NCBI GenBank assembly: GCA_022457065.1
Contig: JAJGBQ010000005.1
Span: 4,030,001 to 4,094,000, forward strand
Reading direction: 5' to 3'
Source: Curvularia sp. ZM96
Taxonomy: Eukaryota; Ascomycota; Dothideomycetes; Pleosporales; Pleosporaceae
DNA length: 64,000 nt
Shown here: in pieces, positions 1 to 10,128 of the stretch
Layout of the letters: each line of letters starts with the position of its first letter
Position numbering within the stretch: the first letter of the stretch is position 1
The notes under the pieces: generated by a model
What the model saw: the letters and a program-made list of their open reading frames with translations, nothing else
Database searches by the model: none
Told to the model about the DNA's origin: nothing
Made by a program: the position numbers and the translations under genes

Positions 1-1906
1 AGAGCTGTTGCAGGTACAAGAGCTGGACAGTTAGCACGAAAGCGAATAGAGCCAAGAACAGCCTGTATGAAAGCCGCTTTGACAAGACTGAGCGTTCGGC
101 TCTCCAGATCTGAACATCCGCAGATGTTTCATGTGGCAGGTTCGGTAGATTCTCTCGCAATGCCAATCCTGCGGCGGTCGACAGGCTAGCGACGAAAGAG
201 TCACCAAGGAATCGACCCGTCATCAGCAAAGCCCCCACTGGCGTTGGTCGGCTCCAATAGATATCGTCAAATTCAGCACGGAGCTGGGCCAACTTCCACG
301 CTCTTGAGTCATTCGAAAATGCTCTAGCCTCAGCCACAAACGCTTCATCCAGGCTGTCTTTGTCCCTAGAGCCCAAGGAAGACCATGATGTCGGGTCTTG
401 CGCAGCTTTGAGAAAGCTGTCCAGGGATGGTATTCCTAGTTCACCGGAGGCGATGCCATGATTTCCAGATGAGAAGTTCTGTCCCCGATGAAAGCGGCCT
501 CTTCCTTTCTTGGTAAGAGAAAGATCTATATCTTTTAGGCTATATTTTGCTCGACAACTCGCCGCCTGAATCTGATCTTGTCCTGGTGGTCTGTCGATTG
601 GTGAGAAAGCTTGCCCTACGCCGGCGATGAGGAGTCGTGTCTTGCATTGCGAGTCGCCCTGTGCAGGTCTGATCCAGGTTGGTCGATAAGCTATCAAAGA
701 TTCATGGGCGAAGAGAAGCTCTCGATAGGTTTCCACGAGCTTGAGAGCATTTGCATTAGGCTGAGCGTCTCCGTAGGCCTTCTGTTCCATGAGGTACAGG
801 ATCCGCTGCATGGAATCGTGCATATCATTTGCGGGAAGACCTGGCATTGTAAGAGTGCCAGAACATCCATCTGAATCCGTTACGTCGACGGAAACGGCGA
901 GCACTCCACCTGAGGTACTCAGATGCGACGTTTTGTTGACTGTAATGTATTCACAGTCCAGTCCGAAGCTCAACACTTGTGACCTGACTTTCCAGGTCAC
1001 TTCAAGCACGCTCCAATCCGTGCGACTGGCAACCAGCTGAATAGGCATGTAAAGAGCGTTTCCAGTATCAGTAGAAACCCCATTCCATCGGCTCTCTTTT
1101 GGGCCTTTGCCGCCGCCGGGAAGCGCGAATGACATGTATTCCGGAAGCATCATCTTGATTTTGTTGTTATCAACCACCCACATATCAGCCGACCGGATGT
1201 GTTCTTCTTCCCACTGCGCATTATCTTCAACTTGATTTTTCAGGTAGGGAAGGGTGGCGTGAAGATTAGGTGCAGCTTGTACCCACGATTGGAGGCGCAC
1301 GTACTCGTTGGAAACGCCATCTGGCGGCGTCATTTGTCGGTACACTATGGCTTCTGATTCTGGGAGCGAAATCCCGAGGAGAGGTGCGCCGAACAACGAC
1401 ATCGTGATCAGGGCGCCGGTCCAGTGGTCTCTTAGCAGCTTGGGAAGGTGCGCGGTTTTAGGACCCCACGGTCGTTGGTTTATGTTGTGAAGTTGAGCCG
1501 TAGCCAGCCACTGCGTAACGAGCAGGATAAAGGCAACGATGAAGGCGGGGGCCCATTGCAGAAACATGACTGTCTGCGATTTTGCAGAAGTCGCGGCGAT
1601 GGACTGGTTGGCCAGTATCGCTGCGAGATAGCATACGAGGATGCACAGCGGGCTGTACCGTCCCAGGATCTTGTCTTTCCAGATGCTCTCTAGTCGCGGC
1701 ATGAACCTTTTGCTCTTGCAGTACACTGGCGGTGTTTGCAGTAGGATTTTGTTGCTGAAGAAGGCGGCGGGGATTTCGACCGTGTCAGTCACCAGGCTGT
1801 TGTCTTCATCATTGTTGGCGGCGGCGTCGTCAACAGCCGCAATGGGGGTAGCATCGCCGATGGTGTGGAGGGAATAGCTATCGCAATCCCTCATGTTGAC
1901 GAACAT
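1..1906 (-). CDS. Multi-span membrane protein with large ectodomain (3' end off the window)
   Basis: An uninterrupted reading frame of about 635 codons runs on the minus strand from an ATG at 1906 (a second in-frame ATG is at 1894) off the left edge, so the C-terminus is missing. The N-terminus is acidic and Ala-rich. Three hydrophobic segments follow within about the first 170 residues, then a long hydrophilic stretch with several Cys and N-glycosylation-type sites. Another hydrophobic segment (RLFLALFAFVLTVQLLYL) sits just before the edge. A few membrane helices flanking a big ectodomain is a layout common among uncharacterised fungal membrane proteins of the DUF3433/DUF3176 kind; that family placement is a guess from layout. 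It is transcribed away from the kinase gene, with 262 bp between start codons. The function is unknown. The frame itself is secure; the exact start and any intron near the edge are not. Confidence 0.75.
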   Translation of the reverse strand, partial: MFVNMRDCDSYSLHTIGDATPIAAVDDAAANNDEDNSLVTDTVEIPAAFFSNKILLQTPPVYCKSKRFMPRLESIWKDKILGRYSPLCILVCYLAAILANQSIAATSAKSQTVMFLQWAPAFIVAFILLVTQWLATAQLHNINQRPWGPKTAHLPKLLRDHWTGALITMSLFGAPLLGISLPESEAIVYRQMTPPDGVSNEYVRLQSWVQAAPNLHATLPYLKNQVEDNAQWEEEHIRSADMWVVDNNKIKMMLPEYMSFALPGGGKGPKESRWNGVSTDTGNALYMPIQLVASRTDWSVLEVTWKVRSQVLSFGLDCEYITVNKTSHLSTSGGVLAVSVDVTDSDGCSGTLTMPGLPANDMHDSMQRILYLMEQKAYGDAQPNANALKLVETYRELLFAHESLIAYRPTWIRPAQGDSQCKTRLLIAGVGQAFSPIDRPPGQDQIQAASCRAKYSLKDIDLSLTKKGRGRFHRGQNFSSGNHGIASGELGIPSLDSFLKAAQDPTSWSSLGSRDKDSLDEAFVAEARAFSNDSRAWKLAQLRAEFDDIYWSRPTPVGALLMTGRFLGDSFVASLSTAAGLALRENLPNLPHETSADVQIWRAERSVLSKRLSYRLFLALFAFVLTVQLLYLQQL

Positions 1907-2168
1907 GCGTGTACTTAAATCGACGTTGTTGGGTGACGACGAATGCTCTGCGAATACCAATTGATGTCGTGTATGCCAAGGCTGGCAACTACTGCGACTG
2001 ATTAGGTACTCCTTTGTATTTGGCCCCCATGTATTTGGCCCCCATGTATTTCATATCTGATCCCCGACTTCCTGCACGCCGACAGCGACTGGCACGCTTT
2101 TCGGGTCGTGCATTACAACCCAAGACTCTTTACAACACTATAGTACTTACACTATCGGGCCCGTAGCC
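1907..2168. promoter_or_regulatory. Divergent promoter with a short tandem repeat
   Basis: This 262-bp stretch separates two divergent start codons and must carry both promoters. Positions 2016-2045 hold two exact copies of a 15-bp unit beginning GTATTTGGCCCCCAT, plus a partial third copy to 2051. No other element was recognised. Confidence 0.5.
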
Positions 2169-5100
2169 ATGGTCCTGGGTGCAGGGGCGAGTAGCCGTAC
2201 CACCGCCGCGGTCGCAAGTGATCCAGATCCCGCCGATGAGGATGGCGCTGGCTATATCTCCGACGTCGACGACGATAGCTTCAGTCGCCTGTCGAGCTCT
2301 GCGCCCGGCGGCCTGTCTTCCAGGCTGGCCTTCGACGCGTCTTCCGCAAGCAGATGGGAGCACTTCAGCGCTCAAACATGGGACTTCACTCGCGCCATCA
2401 CCGCCATCACCATGGTATATCGCCGGGGAATCTACATCAAGATGATGAGCTTGGACGGTGAGCAGTGGGAGCGTGTCGGACGCGGGTCAACCTTCTGCGT
2501 GTCCAGGTCCGAAATCAGCTTCGATGTCGTCTCCGCGCGGAATATGGCCATTAGGGAGCGCGTATCTAATAAGCTCATCTTGAAACGTAATTCTCAGATA
2601 GGTGCGAAGCTGACGGCAGACCAGATTCGCCGCTTTGTCTGCGAGCTACGGGTTCTGGACCACTTCCATAGCCATCCCTTCATTGTCGATTTGAGGGGCG
2701 TGGGCTGGTTCTCCGAGTTTTGCCAAGACCGGGAGCCGTGCCCAAAGCCTGGGATCCTGTTGGAAGAGGCCCACAACACGCTGGATTACTTGATTGGACC
2801 TGAAGTTGCTTTAGGATGGAGCGATATGTTGAGGATATTGGCACAGATATCGTTGGCCTTGTATGCGCTCCACAGCGCCGGCATCGCGCATGGCGACGTG
2901 AAACCTGCAAATGTCCTGATCTTCAAGAGCATAGCCATCACAGAGGGCGTACAGATCGAATCATACACGGCGAAGTTATCCGACTTTGAAGCTGCCGTGG
3001 TCGATGCTGGGGCCCCTCAGCCGTTTCCACCTGGGACAAAAGGATATTCATCACCCGAGACCGACGCAGCCATCAAGGCCGAGCAAAATGCTACTTCTTT
3101 CGATGCCATCCTTCGAACAGATGTTTGGTCTTTGGGCATATTGGCCGGCGTTCTTGTGAGCAACTCCATGGGTGTGCTGGATGCATCGTCCAGCAGTCAC
3201 TACAATGACCGGGTCACACCCATATATACCAGAGTCAACAAACGACTCGAGGAATCTTCGGCCGAGTCGTCAGTTGCCAAGGACATGCAGGACGTGTTCA
3301 AGTATACATTGGCCAAAGACCCATCATGCCGACGTTTGAATCGCGTCGTAGAAACTCTTGAACCTTATCTTGAAGAGCAAGAGGTGGTAAAGTATGTGCG
3401 ACCTTCCGCCGCTTGAGGATGTCTAACAATCTATCAGGTGCTCTTCTCACTCAACTCCCTCAAACTTCGACCCGTACTTGACCGGCGAGGTGCGCATTAG
3501 CTACGAAAATTGTAAGCATCTCAGCGGGAACATCAAAGACATTCTCGTTGCAGAGCTTCGTCGGCTTGCCGTATCGGACGATCTTCGCCAGACACATGCG
3601 TTGTGGGAGCTGGGTGTTATTTACATATCTCATTTCGCCGATCCAGATTCGTCAACTGCAGAGGGACTGCAATACATCAAACAAGCGGCCGAAGCTGGCG
3701 ACTGTCGAGCTCAGGCTTTGTGCTATCGTTTACACGATACCTTTTTGAGCGAAAGGGCTCCTCGAATGCCGCACGAGGACCACATACTGCTCCTTGAACA
3801 AGCTGCTTCTGCGGGTCATCAGAGTGCGCTTGAAGACTTGTGGACATTTGACACTTCTGCTGCAACCAGAGTACAGGCGGCATATGCAGCAGGCTTTTAT
3901 AACCCGCTGCTCGTCGATGATATAGAATCTTTGCCGTTGGGCGCTGTGACATCCGATAATGGCGATACAGCCCTACATCGGGCCGCAGCAACTGGTCGTG
4001 GAGATCATATCAGGAAAATATTGAGCAGGGATTTCAGTGCCATCGATGCACAGAATTCAGACGGCGAAACATCCTTGATGTCTGCCTGTCGATTTGGACA
4101 ACTGGAGGCAGCAACATGTCTATTGGAGGAAGGCGCCGATGTGCATGCGTGCAACAAGTACGGTGAAAACTGCCTGCACTACACCTGGAACTTTTCTCCA
4201 GAAGAAAGCAATGTCATTGTCAAATCTCTTTTGAATCGACAGTGTAGCCTCAGGGCTGTGTCAAGACGCATAACGCCGTCCTCCGATCTAGATCTGCTTC
4301 CCGTGCTCCCAGGAACTCCGCTGGAAAGGGCAGTTGGGCGTCGCCGTTTGGATCTGGTACTCCTTTTCCGAGCTCACTTGGAGACGATAGTGCCGTCAAA
4401 TGGCAGGCTTGCGCGAAAACTCCTCATTTGGGCATTGCGATTGCATGACATCCCGCTCCAGGAGCTGCTGTTGGACTATACCATCTGCGACGAGTCCAAT
4501 TCTGACGCGACACTGATTCCTGTCATCGAAACCAAATGGCTGCACAAAGGGCAAAAACGAACGCTTCTCGATGCTACTTGCGCGGGATGGGTTTCTGGGT
4601 CGAGTGTTGGGTACGATGTACCCCTACGGTTTTGGCTAGCGTGTTCACATGGGAAGGACTGGAAGGTGGCGTTGCAGAAGTCCATGGCTAAGGTCTTGGA
4701 ACTCGAACATCGCTCATCGCCCGGCTCAGAGGATCTTCTCATCGATGCTATTAACTGGACTTTCGACGAGAGACATCACGATGCGTTCATTACCGCTCTG
4801 CACATGATTGTAGAATGGACTCCTCACACGGAATCTATGGGTGATTTTGACACATTGCGTTGGTACCTCGAAGACGGTAATGTATGCGTCATGTAAGTTT
4901 CTCTGCAGGTGTTTCCAACCATGGGTACTGACAACAAAAGGCGACAACAATTGGTATTCTTCATTGATCAGCTTCTCCATGATGGAACTGGCACTCTGGC
5001 ACAATCGGCCTTCTTGTCTGGTGACAGGTACATGTTTCAGCTGCTGACAAAGAAATACCATGCAAACCCAGCACTACCTGCTACTATGCCCAAGACGAAA

Positions 5101-6449
5101 CGAAGCCGCATAGATCTTGCTACATGCGGCCGTAGTGGCGAGGCAACAAATCTCCTTTCGACTGATATAAACCTGTACTCCCTCTTTGCTTACGCTGATC
5201 ACCGGGACTTTTGGTTTGTGTAAGTAACGCCTATGCTGTGCTGCCAAGCATCGATAGCTAATCCCAAGAAAGAAAACAACTTTGCCAGATGGGTCTTTCT
5301 CTATCGTGTCCATGGGATACCCTCCCCTTGCATGTCCAAACTGGACCATTACGTTCAACTCACTACATTTATATAACCCCACTTATGCATGCGATTGGAG
5401 TGCAGTTTTGGACATATGCCGAGTGGCTATTGGCTTCGGGTGCATCTGTAGAAGAGAAGGTAAGCGCAGATCACAATGTACTGGGAGCCATCATGGCAAC
5501 GCGATCGGTAGATGCCATGGGCTTCTTCTTTCGAGGATGTCATGACCGTGACAAGGGTGCTGCCTACGTACCCTCTCGCTATCGAGAAGCCGGAGGATAT
5601 TTTGTCTTCCGACTGTTCTATGACGTGCGCAACCTCATGCTCACAGTGCACGACGACCCCGACCGCATCAGCGACATGGAGCTCTCGCGTATTCTAGAGG
5701 GCGCGGAATTGGACAAGGAGCTGAGCCGGCGGAGAAAGTCCCAACAAAGCAGAGTAAATAAGTGCTTCAGATACCTCCTCAGAAAATATCCTGAAGCCGA
5801 AAACTCGCCACTCAGACATCAATCTGTGGGCCGCTACTTTACCTACCACCATCTACCCATGATCCATCAGGCCGCAGGCTTGAGCCGAGCAGACAATGAC
5901 GCAGACATTCTCATCATGCTAGCTCGGCACTGGGCAGCCCAACAGCACCCGTTCCCCAAGCAATCTGTAACAAACTACTTGTACAGCTCCCCACTCGACC
6001 GCTTCCACGGCTCGCAAATCCGAGAAATTGGCACCCTCCGCACCTTCCACAACCAGATCACCCTGCGCCACCTCGCCCCGAGCATCCTGTGGAAACGCAA
6101 CCTGACCCGCTGGTATTACATCCTCATCCCCATATTAGTATCCTCCTTCTTCCTCTGGCTCATCGGACCCATCGATTCCTGGACCCTGGATAACCAGTGG
6201 TATAGCTTCTTCATTCTGCTAGTCGCAGTGGCTTGTTTTGTTTCCTCGTTGAGTGTGTATGCCAAGGCTTATGATAAGGACCTGAAATATGTATCTCATT
6301 CGGATCAGCCGTTTCATCGTGTTGCTGTTGCGGTGCTGCTTGGCACGAATGCGCCGTATCTTGCTATGATTGGGTTTACGACGAAATTTCTGGTTTCAGC
6401 ATGCATGGTTAAAAGCAATGCAGGGTATTGGTTCTTTCCAGGGTTTTGA
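2169..6449 (+). CDS. Protein kinase-Sel1-ankyrin-membrane fusion protein
   Basis: Four exons are inferred: 2169-3391, 3438-4892, 4941-5219 and 5273-6449, giving 1377 aa. The first two introns have CTAAC and CTGAC branch sites. The third is ambiguous: donor 5218 with acceptor 5288 also keeps the frame. Order of parts: a disordered N-terminus; a kinase domain at about 110-400 with an HGDVKPANV catalytic loop, DFE in place of DFG, and a GTKGYSSPE activation segment; Sel1/TPR-like helices at about 430-540; ankyrin repeats at about 560-640 (for example DGETSLMSACRFG) and later TPLMHAIG; then three hydrophobic helices in the last 110 residues (WYYILIPILV, FFILLVAVACF and a third). The altered DFG glycine means catalytic activity is uncertain. 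The C-terminal helices suggest membrane anchoring. Such kinase-ankyrin proteins are frequent in Pleosporales, with roles mostly unknown. Confidence 0.8.
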
Positions 6450-7285
6450 ATAGTGTCGAGTATACATAACCGCCATAATTACTACATACAACTCCTTGAT
6501 TCGCCTGATACGCCTGAGAACACTGTTACACGTGGTTATGTGTTACAAGTAACAAGTCAAAAGGATCAGCTTCCTTGATGATGACCACGAGTGGTGGTAG
6601 ACTCTTAGGGTATGTTAAGAGTAGGATCTTGAGTGGAAGTACTAGCTATAAGAGTTCTAGTGTTAAAAATCTCAGGGTCATTTTTATAGATAAAGAGATA
6701 GGGTAATATAAATAGTATCTCTACAAGTAACTAACGTATATATTATACTGTGAGAGGTTTGGCAGATAGGAGTAAGAGATGCTAGAGTAGTATTTAGACG
6801 AATGCTTAGGTTTTATCCTAATATTTAGATCGGAGGCTGTATATTGTAAAGGTCCGCAGCCCTATAGACCCAGGGGATGTCCAATAGAGACCCGAGGGCT
6901 TCCCTCTTGATCTTATTTTCAAATCACGTGACAGCTGTCTAGTATTCTTTTAGCAAGTATAGCATAATTACTTCTAAGAACACGTCTTAGTAGCATTAAA
7001 TGTAAATATTGAGATGGTGTTTAAAGATTGTCGAGTAGTTAGTTGTATAAGTGTTTTTCCTATCCTCCTAATCTTCCACTCCTATGTGCTTCTACACCTT
7101 GTCTGATCAGTGTTCGGGCCGTCTTTCTAACCTTGATCTTTCCATCACACTATTGATCTATAAGACACCCTTAGCCTCGTACTACTTTCAAAGAAAAATC
7201 AATAATACCAGAACTGACCTATACTCTGGCATCTCAAAGCTCATACCCTGGCCTCTCACTACTAGGCCCTGCACTTCTCTCCTAT
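6450..7285. other. AT-rich intergenic stretch, no gene seen
   Basis: This region between two convergent genes is AT-rich, especially 6580-7080, with stop codons in all frames. A 98-codon ORF starting at 7084 runs into the 3' end of the hexosaminidase gene on the opposite strand and looks non-coding. No transposase, tRNA or clear repeat was recognised. Confidence 0.5.
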
Positions 7286-9524
7286 TTAAGCCCGCCCCAC
7301 CCCAGCCTCCAACACCAACGCATCCACGCCCCCATTTACACCCTCCAGCGGCGCTACAAGCGCCATCTGACTCCAACTAAACAACGTATTGCGCCCACCG
7401 TACACGAAAACTTCAAAGCGGCCTGCGAACGCATCGCCGACCCAGGCTCTGCTCCCGTTCACCACGTCCGTCTCAATCCGCAATGTGGCTGGGAGCGTGA
7501 TAGCCACGGGCTCGTGCGAAGACGAGGTCTCGTTCGTCCAGATGCGGCCGGGGTGACCCGGGTCGAACCCGTCGGTGGGAGAGACGTGGCGGAGGGGGTA
7601 AGGGAAGCCGTCCGCGGTTGAGAAGACGAGGGTTGAGGCTGTGCTGTTTTGGGGGTGCGGGGCGAGAGAGAGCGAGGTATCGGGGCCGGAGAGCGTGAAG
7701 GGGGAGGATATGGTGAGAGTGAGAGTGTAAGGGGGACCGTAGGAACCTAGGCCTAGGGAATGGTTTGCGGATTGTGATGGGGGTTGCGTCCATGAGAGGA
7801 ATAGGGATGGGGGGTTTGACAGGGGGCTTTCTTGCGAAGATGGGAGGCGGCGGTCGAGGTTTTGAGCTGGGGCTTTGGGAGCCTGGGAGATATATGTGTT
7901 AGCGATCGTGCGGAGTTGTACAAGCAAGGTGCCGGGTGTTTGTTATGTGAATGCTTACCAGGAAAGAAATGCTGTCGGACAGTTCCTGGGTGTTGAGCTT
8001 TTCGCCCCGATTGCCCGCCCATGCACGCGATGCTACGACCGGAATGCCTTCGCGCATTGCGTAGTAAGCTTCCAGCTGTGTAGTTGCATCTGGACCGTTG
8101 TCGTTCCAGGCCGCCAGAATAGCTCCTTTGTTGCCCTTCTCTTCCGGCTGCAGCTGCTCCGTCGTATTAAAAGGGTTGTAAAGGGATGGCTCCCACTGCC
8201 ATCCTGGCACATTAGCAAAGTTGATTGTGCGCGTGATATTGTAGAATTGAGGGTATGGAGCTGGTAGGATCGGCATATGGTCATTTTTCAAACTCATGTA
8301 GGCCCACCAATCCTCAGAGTTGATCAGATCATAGCTGTCTCTACGAAGAGCTACCGGGTCTGATTGGCCATACTGCCAGTGCTGTATGATGACGTCTTTG
8401 GAGATGGTGAGGTTCTCTGATGGCTCGTATGTGCCCCAAATACGAATGTCTTTTCCGGAGGTGGTCTTGACAAAGTCGGCCATTTCGTTGACAAAGTTGA
8501 TGTAGTCATCAGCTAGCTCCGAATCGTACTCGTCTGCACCAATGTGTACCTCCTTCGTTTGGAACCAGGGCAAGAACTCAGACCAGATGGCCTTCATAGT
8601 AGGGATGGCACCCGGATGGCTTAGGTTCAGCAGATCCTTCTTGTCCAGGGCCAATTCAGGCTTCCACTTGGTAATCGCTAGGGCATGGCCCGGAGCCTCA
8701 ATCTCGGGAATAACGGTAACACCTCGCTGTGCGCAATGTTTTTGAAAATCCTCAAAATCATCGCGTGACAGCGTTTCGTTAGGACGTTGAATCAATCCTC
8801 TGAGCTCTGTATTCCTCTCCGGGTACAGTGAGAAATGGGAAAACACGTCCTGCCAGGTCTCGTTGCGGCCACGATTCAAAGGGTAGTTATCACTGGAGTG
8901 GTAGTGAAATTCTGACATCTTAAAGAACGAAGCGTATGAGCAGAGCTCCTTTAGAAAGTCCTTGCTGTACCATTTTCGTCCTGCATCTAGCATGAATCCT
9001 CGAGTAGCGTACGCTGGCGCGTCAAGGACTCTTCCATGTGGTAAAGATCCATTGTTGATCAAGAGCTCCTGCAGTACAGTCCGAGTACCCCAAAACATGC
9101 CTCGCGCACCAGCGCCACCGATGTAGACGCTGCCATTGGTGACATCGAGTTCGTACCCTTCTTCAGTTGCGATACCGTTTTCATAGCTTAGCTGGTCAGC
9201 ACTGCCCCGGAATGGTCCGAGCAGGATTCCGGTAGAGGGGAGTTCATCGACGCGCTCCAATGTCCATTGAGTGCCTAAGAGTGTTGATAGATCTGCGCGA
9301 AATGTTTCAGCAAATTCCCCAGCATTAGGTGGTATCAGAGTAAGCCCTTCGGAGTCTCTCTTCTCGGAAAAGGTGCGGTCAATGTATATCTTTGTTCCGT
9401 GGTTGATAACTGAGAAGCCGAGCCCGCTGTGGGTATCATTTGCCGGTGGAATTGGTGGAAGAGGTTGAAGAGCCGTAACCAGTTGAGATAGGTGTAGTAG
9501 CCACAACGCCAGGATGACCACCAT
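7286..9524 (-). CDS. Secreted beta-N-acetylhexosaminidase, glycoside hydrolase family 20
   Basis: Two exons (9524-7959 and 7882-7286; 76-bp intron with GTAAGC donor and CCCAG acceptor, phase 0) encode 720 aa. Residues 1-19 (MVVILALWLLHLSQLVTAL) form a signal peptide, so the enzyme is probably secreted. It would release terminal GlcNAc/GalNAc from chitin oligomers or glycans. A GH20 accessory domain with RGMFWGTRTVLQELL comes first. The TIM barrel then starts around APAYATRGFMLDAGRKW, with acid/base and stabilising residues in HIGADEYD near residue 330 and the substrate-site Trp-rich WAYMSLK and WQWEPSLYN stretches. Several N-glycosylation sites are present. The second exon encodes a Ser/Pro-rich 198-residue C-terminal part that looks beta-rich and is longer than usual for the family; its role is unclear. 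It is divergent from a DHCR24-like gene. Confidence 0.9.
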
Positions 9525-10128
9525 GTTGACGCGATATCACAGATTTCATAGTGAGCGCGGCAATCTAGATAAACCGTTTTGTAGTATTATAGCCAAGGTC
9601 TCTTGGCAGGTGCTGTCGAGTGTCGCTTCGCCCCGCATCTGCAAAGCCGATGTAACCTTGCAACGGCTGGATGTTCGCGTTTGCGATAACAAGCGTTGAA
9701 GAATGGCGAAAGAAGTATAGCTAGATGCGGCACAGTGACGGCTTTTGAGCGGGAACGAACTGTGTAAAGGAGGTGGAGTCGTGGCATTTCGGCCCTATCA
9801 AGTCTGGACGGCTTGTTCTGACCCAACGTAATCCATCTTCAGAACAAGGCGTGGTTCGTGCGTAATCGCGGCAGTAAGCATGATGAATACGGCAATCTCG
9901 AGAGAGCAAAAGGCCAGGTCAACTACTGACAAGTGTAGGCTAACCGGGAAGAAGCAGACGCATTGAAGCTAGACGAGTAAAGTCTAGTTCGTGCATCGGA
10001 GAAAATCTGTATCCTCACCGACCTCGTCCACCCAACCAGCATCTCCAATCACAACGGACGAACACATGGTTACCATGTATTCATGACATTAGCAATTCCA
10101 GACTCAGCAACTCACGGCTCTACTTAAG
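9525..10128. promoter_or_regulatory. Divergent promoter region between GH20 and DHCR24-like genes
   Basis: The 604 bp between two divergent start codons contain no convincing ORF and should hold both promoters. No specific binding site is claimed. Confidence 0.4.

Noticed and set aside
5460..5470. A possible fourth intron starting at GTAAGCGCAG in the ankyrin-kinase gene
   Set aside because: The frame reads through in good protein sequence and no suitable acceptor gives a better join.
7084..7380. 98-codon ORF downstream of the ankyrin-kinase gene
   Set aside because: It overlaps the 3' end of the hexosaminidase gene in antisense and its Pro-rich end mirrors that gene.
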